Made by a program: the position numbers and the translations under genes | Assembly (NCBI RefSeq): GCF_024158125.1 | Contig: NZ_JAMZFT010000001.1 | Location: 1,384,023 to 1,448,022 of the forward strand | Length of the DNA stretch: 64,000 nt | Source: Futiania mangrovi | Lineage (GTDB): Bacteria > Pseudomonadota > Alphaproteobacteria > Futianiales > Futianiaceae | Direction of reading: 5' to 3' | Part shown: positions 55,102 to 63,950 of the stretch, in pieces | How the letters are laid out: each line of letters opens with the position of its first letter | How positions within the stretch are numbered: the stretch's first letter is position 1 | Notes under the pieces: generated by a model | The model's input: only the letters and a program-made list of their open reading frames with translations | What the model was told of the DNA's origin: nothing | The model's database searches: none

Positions 55102-55809
55102 ATGACGGACACCGGCCCGGATACCCGTTTCGCCCGAACCCGCGTCGCCGTTTTCGACGCTTATGGCACGCTGTTCGACGTCGCGGCCGCGGCGCGCCAT
55201 CTCGCGGATGAGATCGGCCCGCAGTGGCAGACCCTGTCGGCTGTCTGGCGGGAGAAGCAGCTTCAATACACCTGGCTGCGCGCGGTGATGAACCGCCATA
55301 CGGACTTCTGGTCGGTGACGCGCGACGGTCTCGACTACGCGCTGGAGACCGCGGACCTCGGCGGCGACGCGGGGCTGCGCCAGCGCCTTCTCGACCTCTA
55401 CTGGCAGCTCGACGCCTACCCCGAAGTGCCGGAGGTACTGCGCGCGCTGAAGCGCAAGGGAATCGCGACCGCAATCCTGTCGAACGGCTCGCCGGACATG
55501 CTGGCCGCCGCCGTGGAGAGTGCCGGCATCGGCCCTCTGCTCGACGACGTGATCTCGGTTGAGGATGCGGGCGTCTTCAAGCCCGATTTTTCCGTCTACC
55601 GTCTCGCCAGCGACCGGATGGCGGCCTTCCCGCCGGACATCGCGTTCTTCAGCTCCAACGGCTGGGATGCGGCGGGGGCTGCCGCCTTCGGCTTTGCGGT
55701 CTGCTGGGTGAACCGCGCGGGCGCACCGCAAGAGCGGCTGCCCTGGACGCCCGACCGCGTGGTGGCCGATCTCACACCCCTGCCGAGCTTTCTGGGAGAC
55801 GCCGCATGA
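55102..55809 (+). CDS. Haloacid dehalogenase type II
   Basis: A 235-residue L-2-haloacid dehalogenase-like enzyme. The HAD motif I FDAYGTLFDV holds the nucleophilic aspartate, followed by SNGSPDMLAAAVESAGI (motif II), FKPDFSVYRLA (motif III lysine) and FFSSNGWDAAGAAAFGFAVCWVNR (motif IV). The SSNGWDAAGA signature is specific to type II dehalogenases. Two starts compete (55093 and 55102), both near GGAGG; I list the second. The stop overlaps the hydrolase start by 4 bp. Confidence 0.88.
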   Translation: MTDTGPDTRFARTRVAVFDAYGTLFDVAAAARHLADEIGPQWQTLSAVWREKQLQYTWLRAVMNRHTDFWSVTRDGLDYALETADLGGDAGLRQRLLDLYWQLDAYPEVPEVLRALKRKGIATAILSNGSPDMLAAAVESAGIGPLLDDVISVEDAGVFKPDFSVYRLASDRMAAFPPDIAFFSSNGWDAAGAAAFGFAVCWVNRAGAPQERLPWTPDRVVADLTPLPSFLGDAA

Positions 55810-56669
55810 CCGCCACCGTCCTGGACCGCCACATCGCCGCGCGCGACGGGCTTAAGCTTTACATCCGCGACAGCGCGCCGGACGCGGGCGGCACCCCGGT
55901 CGTGTGCCTGCCGGGGCTCACCCGCAATCATCGCGACTTCGCCGAATTCGCCGACCGTCTCGCGCCCGCGCGCCGCGTCGTGTCCATCGACATGCGCGGG
56001 CGCGGCTTCTCCGGCCACGATCCGGACTGGACCCATTACACGGTCCCGCAGGAGATCGACGACATCCTCGCCGTGCTGTCGGCCTTGCAGATCGGACGCG
56101 CGGTTTTTCTCGGCACCTCGCGCGGCGGCATCCAGACGATGGTGCTCGCCGCCACGCAGAAGGACCTCGTGGCGGGCGCGATACTCAACGACATCGGCCC
56201 TGCGCTCGACATGCGCGGGCTGAAGCGCATTGGCGGCTATGTGACGGCCAAGACCGTCTTCTCGAGTTGGGAGGAGGCGATTTCCGCCCTGAAGCAAAGC
56301 GACGCGAGCCAGATTGCCAACCTCGACGACGCGGGCTGGGAAGCCTATGCCCGCCGCCTGTTCGTGGAGAGCGAGGAGGGCAAGATCGCCAACGAATACG
56401 ACCCCGGCCTCGGCCGCGCCTTCGCCCGCGACATGGAGAACGCCGGCGCCGCCGACCTCTGGCCCCTGTTCGACGCGCTGGGCACCTCGCCGCTGCTGAT
56501 CCTGCGCGGCGAGAACTCCGACCTCTTCGCGCCCGAGACGGCGGAGGAAATGGCCCGCCGCCACCCGGATGCCGAACTGGTCACGGTGAAGGACCGCGGG
56601 CATGTCCCTTTCCTCGACGAGCCGGAATGCATTGCCTCCATCGACCGCTTCCTCGCCCGGATCCCCTGA
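55806..56669 (+). CDS. Alpha/beta hydrolase
   Basis: A 287-residue alpha/beta-fold hydrolase. VVCLPGLTRNHRDFAEFADRL forms the oxyanion region, VVSIDMRGRGFSGHD follows and the nucleophile elbow is FLGTSRGGIQTMVLA (Ser in GTSRGG). The acid in LLILRGENSDLFAPETA and the histidine in VTVKDRGHVPFLDEPE complete the triad. Substrate is unknown. Its ATG overlaps the dehalogenase stop and its stop is one base before the dehydratase start, so the three are tightly coupled. Confidence 0.88.
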   Translation: MTATVLDRHIAARDGLKLYIRDSAPDAGGTPVVCLPGLTRNHRDFAEFADRLAPARRVVSIDMRGRGFSGHDPDWTHYTVPQEIDDILAVLSALQIGRAVFLGTSRGGIQTMVLAATQKDLVAGAILNDIGPALDMRGLKRIGGYVTAKTVFSSWEEAISALKQSDASQIANLDDAGWEAYARRLFVESEEGKIANEYDPGLGRAFARDMENAGAADLWPLFDALGTSPLLILRGENSDLFAPETAEEMARRHPDAELVTVKDRGHVPFLDEPECIASIDRFLARIP

Positions 56670-56670
56670 C

Positions 56671-57669
56671 ATGACTGTACCGCTCGCCCACGACTTGCCC
56701 ACCTTCGCCGACATTGCCGACGCTGCCCGCGCGCTCGAAGGCCACGCCGTGCGCACGCCGCTGATCGAGGCCGACCTGCTCAATGCGGAGGCGGGCCGCC
56801 GCATTCTCGTGAAGGCGGAAGCGCTGCAGCGTACCGGCTCCTTCAAGTTCCGCGGGGCCTACAACCGCATCCGCCTCATTCCGGAGGCCGACCGGACAAA
56901 GGGTGTGATCGCCTATTCCTCCGGCAACCACGCGCAAGGCGTGGCGCTCGCCGCCCGGCTGCTGGGCGCGCCCGCGACGATCATCATGCCGGCCGACGCC
57001 CCTGCCCTGAAGAAGGCCAATACGGAGGCCTATGGCGCGACCGTCGTGACCTACGACCGCTGGAACGAGAGCCGGGAGGAGATCGGGGAGCGCCTCGTGG
57101 CAGAGACCGGCGCGACGCTGGTGCGCCCCTATGACGACCGCCATGTGATCGCGGGCCAAGGCACATCGGGGCTGGAGATCGCTGAGGAATGCGCCGCGCG
57201 CGGTATCCGGCCCGACGCCGTGCTCGTCTGCTGCGGCGGCGGGGGGCTGACGAGCGGTATCGTGCTCGCGCTTGCCAAACGGATGCCCGGCGTCCCCGTC
57301 TATGCCGTGGAGCCCGCGGGCTTCGACGATTGGCGGCGCTCGCTGGAGGCCGGCGCGCGCGTTGCGAACGACCCCTCCGCCCGCTCCATCTGCGATGCCA
57401 TCGTCACGCCGACGCCGGGCGAGATCACATGGGCGATCAGCGCCACCCGCCTTGCAGGGGCCGTCGCGGTCAGCGACGCGGAAGCCGAGGATGCCATGCG
57501 GGTCGCCTTCCGGCGGCTGAAGCTAGTGGTGGAGCCGGGGGGCGCGGTCGCGCTCGCCGCTGCCCTCTCGGACCGGCTGCCCGGCAATCCGCGGACCGTC
57601 GTCGCGGTCGCGTCGGGCGGCAATGTGGACGCCGATCTCTATGCCCGCGTGATAGGCGCAGACGCATGA
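56671..57669 (+). CDS. Threonine/serine dehydratase-like PLP enzyme
   Basis: A 332-residue fold-type II PLP enzyme. The Schiff-base lysine lies in RTGSFKFRGAYNRI, followed by YSSGNHAQGVALAARLLGAPATIIMPADAPALKK and the glycine-rich phosphate loop CCGGGGLTSGIVLAL. It lacks the ACT regulatory domain of biosynthetic IlvA, so it is a catabolic threonine dehydratase or serine racemase-like enzyme; the sequence does not decide. It begins one base after the hydrolase stop and ends at a terminator. Confidence 0.88.
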   Translation: MTVPLAHDLPTFADIADAARALEGHAVRTPLIEADLLNAEAGRRILVKAEALQRTGSFKFRGAYNRIRLIPEADRTKGVIAYSSGNHAQGVALAARLLGAPATIIMPADAPALKKANTEAYGATVVTYDRWNESREEIGERLVAETGATLVRPYDDRHVIAGQGTSGLEIAEECAARGIRPDAVLVCCGGGGLTSGIVLALAKRMPGVPVYAVEPAGFDDWRRSLEAGARVANDPSARSICDAIVTPTPGEITWAISATRLAGAVAVSDAEAEDAMRVAFRRLKLVVEPGGAVALAAALSDRLPGNPRTVVAVASGGNVDADLYARVIGADA

Positions 57670-57670
57670 G

Positions 57671-57703
57671 AAAAGGGCGGGACCGCAAGGCCCCGCCCCT
57701 TTA
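57671..57703. terminator. Convergent terminator between the dehydratase and glutaryl-CoA dehydrogenase genes
   Basis: GGGCGGG (57675-57681) pairs with CCCGCCC (57692-57698), flanked by AAAA on one side and TTT on the other. It follows the dehydratase stop directly and lies 18 bp before the opposing gene's stop. Confidence 0.75.
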
Positions 57704-57721
57704 AATCGTTGCGATTGCCGC

Positions 57722-58954
57722 TCAGAAGAACGCCTGCAAACCCGTCTGCGCCCGGCCCAGGATGAGGGCGTGCACGTCGTGCGTGCCCTCGTAGGTGTTC
57801 ACGGTCTCCAAATTCACCAGGTGGCGCATCACGTGATACTCCTCCTGGATGCCGTTGCCGCCGTGCATGTCGCGGGCGTGGCGGGAGATTTCCAGCGCCT
57901 TGCCGCAATTGTTGCGCTTGACGAGCGAGATCATCTCGGGCGCGGCACGCCCCTCGTCCATCAGGCGGCCGACGCGCAGGCTCGCCTGGAGCCCCAGCGC
58001 GATTTCCGTCTGCATGTCGGCAAGCTTCTTCTGGATCAGCTGGGTCTGCGCCAGCGGACGGCCGAACTGCTTGCGGTCGAGCGTGTACTGCCGCGCCGCT
58101 TGCCAGCAAGCCTCCGCCGCGCCCATCGCGCCCCAGGAGATGCCGTAGCGCGCCCGGTTGAGGCAACCGAACGGACCGCGCAGGCCCGACACGTTCGGCA
58201 ACTGGTTCTCGGTGGGCACAAACACCTTGTCCATCACGATCTCGCCCGTGATCGAGGAACGCAGCGACAGCTTGCCGCCGATCTTCGGCGCCGACAGCCC
58301 CTCCATCCCCTTCTCCAGGATGAAGCCGCGGATCGTGTCGGTCTCGTCCTTTGCCCAGACGACGAAGACGTCGGCCACGGGTGAGTTGGAGATCCACATC
58401 TTGGAGCCGCTGAGCGTCCAGCCGCCGTCGGCCGGCGTCGCGCGCGTCTTCATGCCGCCGGGGTCGGAGCCGTGGTCGGGCTCGGTCAGACCGAAGGCGC
58501 CGATGAACTCCCCCGTCGCGAGCTTCGGCAGGTATTTCTTGCGTTGCTCGTCGCTGCCATAGGCGTAGATCGGATGCATCACCAGCGAGGACTGCACGCT
58601 CATCATCGAGCGGTAGCCGGAATCGACCCGCTCCACCTCGCGCGCGATCAGGCCGTAGGAGACATAGGACGCCCCCACCCCGCCATAGGCTTCGGGGATC
58701 GTCGCGCCGAGCAGGCCCAGTTCGCCCATCTGCGTGAAGATCTCGCGGCGGAAGCGTTCCTCACGTGCGTCCTGGATGACGTTCGGCAGCAGCTCGCCCT
58801 GCGCGTACTCCCGCGCCGTGTCGCGGATCATCCGCTCCTCTTCCGTCAGCTGGTCGTCGAGCAGCAGCGGATCGTCCCACTGGAAGGGGCCGAGGCGGTC
58901 GCCGGAAAGCTCCGTCTTGGCGGGCTTCGCGCTGGCGGTGGCTGTGTTGGGCAT
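57722..58954 (-). CDS. gcdH: Glutaryl-CoA dehydrogenase
   Basis: Oxidatively decarboxylates glutaryl-CoA to crotonyl-CoA in lysine and tryptophan degradation. The 410-residue acyl-CoA dehydrogenase has [66 protein letters not shown], and the C-terminal [33 protein letters not shown] with the catalytic glutamate in YEGTHDVH, which is specific to this subfamily. ATG 58954 has GAGGG upstream; the Ala/Thr-rich N-terminal 20 residues are unconserved. Confidence 0.93.
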   Translation of the reverse strand: MPNTATASAKPAKTELSGDRLGPFQWDDPLLLDDQLTEEERMIRDTAREYAQGELLPNVIQDAREERFRREIFTQMGELGLLGATIPEAYGGVGASYVSYGLIAREVERVDSGYRSMMSVQSSLVMHPIYAYGSDEQRKKYLPKLATGEFIGAFGLTEPDHGSDPGGMKTRATPADGGWTLSGSKMWISNSPVADVFVVWAKDETDTIRGFILEKGMEGLSAPKIGGKLSLRSSITGEIVMDKVFVPTENQLPNVSGLRGPFGCLNRARYGISWGAMGAAEACWQAARQYTLDRKQFGRPLAQTQLIQKKLADMQTEIALGLQASLRVGRLMDEGRAAPEMISLVKRNNCGKALEISRHARDMHGGNGIQEEYHVMRHLVNLETVNTYEGTHDVHALILGRAQTGLQAFF

Positions 58955-59160
58955 CGCATCCCTCATTGATGTTGGCATCGGCCTCGACGGGCCGTTTGTG
59001 AAAACTTCACCGGACTTTCGGACATTCGGGGTGGCATCGCAAGCCGGGGCGGAAGCCCATCTCCGTTGCGCATGCCAATCGAATCTCGCCGGGGTTGCAT
59101 ACGTCATGTAGAACGATCCCGTCACCCCAAAGTCCGCAAGGATCGGAGGCTCGTGTCCCT

Positions 59161-60219
59161 GTGTCGCAGTCCGAAGTGAAGTCCGCCGCAACGCCGCCTG
59201 CAGATGATCGCCCGACCGTCCTCGTGACAGGCGTCGCGGGGTTCATCGGCTATCACCTGGTGAAGCGGCTGCTGGCGTTGGGCTACCCGGTTGTCGGCAT
59301 CGACAACGTCAACGACTATTACGACCCCGCGCTGAAGGAGGCCCGCCTCGCCGACATCGGCAGCGGCAACGGTTTCACCTTCCTGCGCGCCGACATCTCC
59401 GACCTTGCCGCCACGACCCGCGCGTTCGAGGAGTTCCGCCCGGCCTACGTCCTGCACATGGCGGCGCAGGCGGGCGTGCGCTACTCCATCGAGAACCCGC
59501 ACACCTATGCGGAGACGAACCTCGCGGGATTCCTGAACATTCTCGAGGGGTGCCGCCACAACGGCGTGCGCCACCTCGTCTACGCCTCCTCCAGTTCCGT
59601 CTATGGCGCGAACGAGGAGATGCCCTTCTCCGAGCATCACACGGTCGACCACCCGGTCAGCCTCTATGCCGCGACGAAGAAGGCGAACGAGCTGATGGCG
59701 CACACCTACAGCCATCTCTTCGCGCTGCCGACCACGGGCTTGCGCTTCTTCACGGTCTACGGGCCCTGGGGCCGGCCGGACATGGCGATCTTCAAGTTCG
59801 TGAAGGCCATCGGCGAGGGGCGGCCCATCGACGTCTACAATCACGGCCGGATGCAGCGCGACTTCACCTACATCGACGACATCGTCGAGGGCGTGATCCG
59901 CACCATGCTCAAGATTGCGGAGCCGAACCCGGACTGGTCGGGCCTGGCGCCCGACCCTGCGACGTCCTACGCGCCCTGGCGGGTCTACAACATCGGCAAC
60001 AGCGACGCGGTCGAGCTGATGCACCTCATCCGCGTGATCGAGGCTGAGGTGGGCAAGCCCGCGACGCTCAACATACTGCCCATGCAGCCGGGCGATGTAC
60101 CCGCGACCTATGCGGACATCTCGCTCCTGGACGAGGCGGTGGGTTTTCGCCCCTCGACGTCCATCGAGGCCGGGGTGAAGCGCTTCGTCGACTGGTACCG
60201 GGGCCACTACGGCCTTTGA
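59161..60219 (+). CDS. NAD-dependent epimerase, probable UDP-glucuronate 4-epimerase
   Basis: A 352-residue extended short-chain dehydrogenase. The NAD loop is [12 protein letters not shown], followed by [51 protein letters not shown] and the catalytic [21 protein letters not shown] (Tyr-X3-Lys). [37 protein letters not shown] is typical of UDP-glucuronate epimerases. The start is uncertain: I list GTG 59161, which has GGAGG 11 bp upstream, while no ATG is suitable. It would make UDP-galacturonate for surface polysaccharide, but no glycosyltransferase is adjacent. Confidence 0.87.
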   Translation: MSQSEVKSAATPPADDRPTVLVTGVAGFIGYHLVKRLLALGYPVVGIDNVNDYYDPALKEARLADIGSGNGFTFLRADISDLAATTRAFEEFRPAYVLHMAAQAGVRYSIENPHTYAETNLAGFLNILEGCRHNGVRHLVYASSSSVYGANEEMPFSEHHTVDHPVSLYAATKKANELMAHTYSHLFALPTTGLRFFTVYGPWGRPDMAIFKFVKAIGEGRPIDVYNHGRMQRDFTYIDDIVEGVIRTMLKIAEPNPDWSGLAPDPATSYAPWRVYNIGNSDAVELMHLIRVIEAEVGKPATLNILPMQPGDVPATYADISLLDEAVGFRPSTSIEAGVKRFVDWYRGHYGL

Positions 60220-60319
60220 CACGCATCTGACCGGCATCTGGCCAGACCCCTCCGGCCCGGTTATCGTCTGCGACGGTTCCGACCCAAGACCGATAGCCGC
60301 CAAGGATAAGGATGCGCCC

Positions 60320-61006
60320 ATGGCCGACGCCGTTCCCGCCCCCGTGCCTGTATCGCTGCCGATCGCGCGCAGCGACGACCGCTTTCCGGTCCGCCGGATC
60401 TATTGCGTCGGCCGGAACTACGCTGCGCACGCACGCGAGATGGGCAAGGACCCGGACCGGGAGCCGCCGTTCTTCTTCATGAAGCCTGCCGACACGCTGC
60501 TGCCGAACGGCACGGACCTGCCCTATCCGCCCGCGACTTCCGACCTGCACCACGAGATCGAGCTCGTGGTGGCCCTGGGCAAGGGCGGCCGCGACATTCC
60601 AGAGGCGCAGGCGCTCAACCTCGTGTTCGGCTACGCCATCGGCCTCGATATGACGCGCCGCGACCTTCAGGGAGAAGCCAAGGCCGCCGGCCGGCCCTGG
60701 GAAGTGGGGAAGGCGTTCGACCATTCCGCGCCCTGCACCATGATCCACCGGGCCGAGGATACAGGCCACCTCGCCAAGGGCGCGATCTGGCTGCAGGTCA
60801 ATGGCAAGGAGCGTCAGCGTGGCGATCTCGCCGACCTGATCTGGTCGGTGCCGGAGACGATCTCCTACCTCTCCCGCCTGTTCGAGCTGCACCCCGGCGA
60901 CCTCATCTTCACCGGCACGCCCGCGGGCGTCGGCGCCGTCGTTCCGGGCGACGAGATGGTGGGCGGCATCGACGGCCTGGGCGAGTTGCGCACCCGCGTC
61001 GTCTGA
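60320..61006 (+). CDS. Fumarylacetoacetate hydrolase family protein
   Basis: A 228-residue FAH-fold enzyme. It shows [27 protein letters not shown], the metal-binding [49 protein letters not shown] and [16 protein letters not shown]. The [15 protein letters not shown] segment resembles fumarylpyruvate hydrolases of gentisate degradation, but no other gentisate gene is present. SD AAGGATAAGG precedes the ATG at 60320. It follows the epimerase by 100 bp. Confidence 0.88.
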   Translation: MADAVPAPVPVSLPIARSDDRFPVRRIYCVGRNYAAHAREMGKDPDREPPFFFMKPADTLLPNGTDLPYPPATSDLHHEIELVVALGKGGRDIPEAQALNLVFGYAIGLDMTRRDLQGEAKAAGRPWEVGKAFDHSAPCTMIHRAEDTGHLAKGAIWLQVNGKERQRGDLADLIWSVPETISYLSRLFELHPGDLIFTGTPAGVGAVVPGDEMVGGIDGLGELRTRVV

Positions 61007-61018
61007 GACCCGAGCCGT

Positions 61019-61978
61019 CTACCAGCTCGCCTTGTTGTCGCTCGCGATCTGTAGCGTCGCGTCGCCGTCCTCTGTACCTTCCGCGGGCGTGCGGCGGGTG
61101 CGCGTCCGCTCACCCGGCGCGCGGGCGCCCAGCATGTGGCAGATCGCATAGGTGAGATCGGCCTTGTTGAGCGTGTAGAAGTGGAAGTCGCGCACGCCTT
61201 GCGCCTTGAGGTCGAGGCAGAGTTCCACCGCCAGGCTCGCGGCGATCAGCTGGCGGGTGTTCGGATCGTCTTCCAGGCCCTCGAAAGCGCGCTCCATCCA
61301 TTTCGGAACGTGCGTGCCGCATGCTTCGGCGAATTTCCGCGCCGTCTTGAAGTTCACGACCGGCAGGATGCCCGGCACGATCGGCGCGGTGATCCCGGCC
61401 TTCCGCGCACGCTCCACGAAGCGCAGATAGGTATCGGCCTCGAAGAAGAACTGCGTGATCGCGCGGCGCGCGCCGGCGTCGATCTTGCGCTTGAGGTTGT
61501 CGAGGTCGGCGTCCGCCGACGCCGCGTCCGGATGCACTTCCGGATAGGCAGCGACCGAGACGTCGAAGTCGTGGACCTCCATCAGCCCTTCGACGAGTTC
61601 GGCCGCGCACGAGTACCCTTGGGGATGCGGCACGAACTTGCCGCCATCCGGCGTATCCCCCCTCAATGCCACGATCCGCGTGACACCCGCATCGCGGTAG
61701 GCGCGTGCGATGTCATCCACTTCCTCGCGGCTCGCGCCCACGCATGTCAGGTGGCCCGCCGCCTTGAGCGAGGTCCGGCGCGCCATCCGCGCGACCAGCC
61801 CCAGCGTACGGTCGCGGGTCGAACCGCCGGCGCCGTAGGTTACCGAAACGAAATCCGGGTCGAGCGGGGCAAGCCGCTCGACCGCATGCCACAGATCGAC
61901 CTCGGTCTCCCGTGTCTTCGGCGGAAAGAATTCGAACGAAACCCGGAGATTATCTGCCAAAGGTGTCACCACGCTCAT
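61019..61978 (-). CDS. metF: Methylenetetrahydrofolate reductase
   Basis: Reduces 5,10-methylene-THF (made by GlyA) to 5-methyl-THF, the methyl donor for methionine synthesis. The 319-residue FAD TIM barrel has VSFEFFPPKTRETE, FVSVTYGAGGSTRDRTLGLV, HLTCVGASREEVDDIARAY, VALRGDTPDGG and FFFEADTYLRFVERARKAGI. The C-terminal tail after GARAPGER is variable. Its ATG overlaps the regulator's stop by one base (TGATG), so it is translationally coupled to the ArsR-methyltransferase. Confidence 0.96.
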   Translation of the reverse strand: MSVVTPLADNLRVSFEFFPPKTRETEVDLWHAVERLAPLDPDFVSVTYGAGGSTRDRTLGLVARMARRTSLKAAGHLTCVGASREEVDDIARAYRDAGVTRIVALRGDTPDGGKFVPHPQGYSCAAELVEGLMEVHDFDVSVAAYPEVHPDAASADADLDNLKRKIDAGARRAITQFFFEADTYLRFVERARKAGITAPIVPGILPVVNFKTARKFAEACGTHVPKWMERAFEGLEDDPNTRQLIAASLAVELCLDLKAQGVRDFHFYTLNKADLTYAICHMLGARAPGERTRTRRTPAEGTEDGDATLQIASDNKASW

Positions 61979-62973
61979 CAAACGCTTCCCTGTTCCGCCT
62001 TCGCCCGGCCGCGAAAGCCCTGCGCTTCCAGCCCCTTCTCTGCCAGCCACAGGACAACGGTCAGTTCCCCCCGCCCGTTCGCCGTCCGCGGCGGCAACTT
62101 GCGAGTCGCCGTCACTGTCAGGCCTGCAGCCCGGCACCATCCGGCTACCTCTTCCGGTGTGAACCCGAGCCTCCGGTGCGCATGGGACTCGCGGAGAAAT
62201 TCCAGGTCATGTGGCGCAAAATCGACGACCAGAAGCCGCCCGCCCGGCTTCAGAAGCCGGGCTGCCTCGAACACCGCGGCCGCCGGGTCGTTCAGATAGT
62301 GAAGCACCAGGTGTACGACGGCGAGATCGAAGCTCCCCGGCTCGACATCCAGGTTGAAGAGATCGCCGTAACGCACCTGAACATGACGGAATTCCGGCTT
62401 ATCCAGCCGGGCGCGCGCGATGCTGAGCATCTCCCGAGACATATCCACGCCAACCGCGCGTACCGCACGCGGCGCCAGAACCTCCAGGACACGACCGGTC
62501 CCGGTTCCAAGGTCGATGACCTCACCCACGGACCCAGCCCCGATCGCCTCGATCATGGCAGCTTCCACGTCCGCTTCCGGAATATGAAGCGCTCGGATCT
62601 CGTGCCACTTGGCGGCCTGCTCGCGAAAATACTGGGAGGCCTGCTCCGTCCGCGCCGCGCGTACCCCCTCCAGCCGCTCCAGGTCGCGGGCAAGCGTCGG
62701 ATCGTCGGCCTTGAGCGTGTCGCCGACGAAGCGCGCCAGACGCGCTCCCTCGCCCCGATCTGCCATGCGGTAGAAGACCCAGCTTCCTTCCTGAAAACGG
62801 TTGAGCAGCCCCGCCTCGCACATCAGCTTGAGATGCCGGCTGATGCGTGGCTGGCTTTGGCCGAGGATCTGCGTCAGTTCGCTCACCGTCAACTCGGCAC
62901 GCGAAAGCAACGACAACAGCCGAAGCCGTGTCGGATCTGCCGCCGCCCTCATGCCCGCGAGTACACGTTCCAT
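61978..62973 (-). CDS. ArsR-family regulator fused to a SAM-dependent methyltransferase (SahR-type)
   Basis: A 331-residue two-domain protein. Residues 1-90 are an ArsR winged helix: ADPTRLRLLSLLSRAELTVSELTQILGQSQPRISRHLKLMCEAGLLNRFQEGSWVFY. Residues 130-331 are a class I methyltransferase with EVIDLGTGTGRVL (motif I, residues 151-163), VGVDMSREML and RLLKPGGRLLVVDF. Such fusions beside methionine genes have been described in alphaproteobacteria as SahR-type regulators that sense S-adenosylhomocysteine. metF is its immediate downstream gene, and a palindromic operator lies upstream. I chose ATG 62973 (SD GAGGCGGG) because the alternative TTG at 63003 leaves no room for a ribosome site beside the palindrome. 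Confidence 0.9.
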   Translation of the reverse strand: MERVLAGMRAAADPTRLRLLSLLSRAELTVSELTQILGQSQPRISRHLKLMCEAGLLNRFQEGSWVFYRMADRGEGARLARFVGDTLKADDPTLARDLERLEGVRAARTEQASQYFREQAAKWHEIRALHIPEADVEAAMIEAIGAGSVGEVIDLGTGTGRVLEVLAPRAVRAVGVDMSREMLSIARARLDKPEFRHVQVRYGDLFNLDVEPGSFDLAVVHLVLHYLNDPAAAVFEAARLLKPGGRLLVVDFAPHDLEFLRESHAHRRLGFTPEEVAGWCRAAGLTVTATRKLPPRTANGRGELTVVLWLAEKGLEAQGFRGRAKAEQGSV

Positions 62974-63006
62974 TCCCGCCTCGTCATCCTCCAAGGCGGC
63001 CAAAAT

Positions 63007-63028
63007 GACATAAGGATATCTTTATGTC
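63007..63028. promoter_or_regulatory. Palindromic operator upstream of arsR-metF
   Basis: A 22-bp inverted repeat with half-sites GACATAA and TTATGTC around a central GATATC; only one symmetric pair of positions deviates. It lies 34 bp upstream of the chosen regulator start and contains the AT-rich -10-like region, so binding would block transcription. The most likely ligand is the ArsR-methyltransferase itself. Confidence 0.75.
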
Positions 63029-63050
63029 ACCTTTTTCCTCGCATTGCAGG

Positions 63051-63830
63051 TCAGGTCCCGCGGCCTCCCATCTGTCCAAGCATCCGTGCTGTGGGAACGC
63101 CTTCCTTGAGAGCACGGAGATCGTGGTAACAAATCGTCGCCGTGATCGATCCGAACGCCCCCACAAGCCCCTGCGACAGCCCGAGAATGACAATCGGGAA
63201 AATTCGCGCACCAGCCTCGGCACTTGCCCCTACGATCACGGAACTCGCCAGAACCACGCTCAGGACCAGAACCGACACCGCAATCAGCAGCGCGAAGACT
63301 TGCCAGCGAAACCCTTCCGTGAGCAGGACGCTCCGCCGCAGCGCCCCGATGCCTGGCAACCGCTCGACGACAGCAGACGGAATGGCGACGTACCAGAGGG
63401 TTGCCAGAAAAAGCCCCGGCAACACGAACACCGAAAGGCCAGCCAACACACCAAGCGCCATCAGAACCGCCGGCGCCAGGGCACTCGCCATGGCTAGAGG
63501 CGCTATCCCAAGCACAGAATTGAAAGTAGGCTTCTGACCCGAGAGATCGATCAACGTCGCGGAAACCAGGACGGCTGTCGCCAGGTAGCTGATTGTCAGG
63601 TTCACCAGGGCGCCGACGACATTTGACGCTATGGCACTCTCTTCCGAGCCGAGCACCGCATCCACGAACATCCGTGACAGTATCGACATGACCACGAACG
63701 TCGCCGAGACGCCGAGGAACACGGTGAGGTTGCGGCGAAGCGTCAGGACGCTCTGCCAGATGATGCCCCCGATGGAAAATGATCCCGCCATACCACCCAA
63801 CCGCTGCCGAACGCTTGTGTCAGCCGGCAT
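63051..63830 (-). CDS. Hypothetical multi-pass membrane protein
   Basis: A 259-residue protein with about six hydrophobic segments, including LRRNLTVFLGVSATFVVMSIL, LVNLTISYLATAVLVSATLIDL, LAPAVLMALGVLAGLSVFVLPGLFLATLWYVAIPSAVVE and FALLIAVSVLVLSVVLASSVIVG. The overall pattern (SIGGIIWQSVLTLRRNL start, a YVAIPSAVVERLPGIGALRRSVLLTEGFRW loop, and CYHDLRALKEG near the end) resembles glycerophosphodiesterase-membrane-domain or YciC-like proteins, but I cannot assign a function. The start is uncertain: ATG 63830 or ATG 63791. Codon use is less GC-biased than the neighbours. Upstream is the rRNA operon terminator. Confidence 0.7.
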   Translation of the reverse strand: MPADTSVRQRLGGMAGSFSIGGIIWQSVLTLRRNLTVFLGVSATFVVMSILSRMFVDAVLGSEESAIASNVVGALVNLTISYLATAVLVSATLIDLSGQKPTFNSVLGIAPLAMASALAPAVLMALGVLAGLSVFVLPGLFLATLWYVAIPSAVVERLPGIGALRRSVLLTEGFRWQVFALLIAVSVLVLSVVLASSVIVGASAEAGARIFPIVILGLSQGLVGAFGSITATICYHDLRALKEGVPTARMLGQMGGRGT

Positions 63831-63879
63831 ACTTCCTGCCAGCGACCCAGAACGCAAGCAGCCGACCGTTACCGAAACG

Positions 63880-63910
63880 AAAAAGCCCCGGCGCCAGAAG
63901 CGCCGGGGCT
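63880..63910 (-). terminator. rRNA operon terminator
   Basis: A 10-bp perfect stem AGCCCCGGCG/CGCCGGGGCT (63884-63893 and 63901-63910) with a 7-nt loop is followed on the minus strand by TTTTT. It lies about 40 bp beyond the 3' end of the 5S rRNA and upstream of the membrane protein gene. Confidence 0.88.
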
Positions 63911-63950
63911 TTCAGATCTTCGAGAGAGGTTTGTTTTTCTTGACTGTTTA

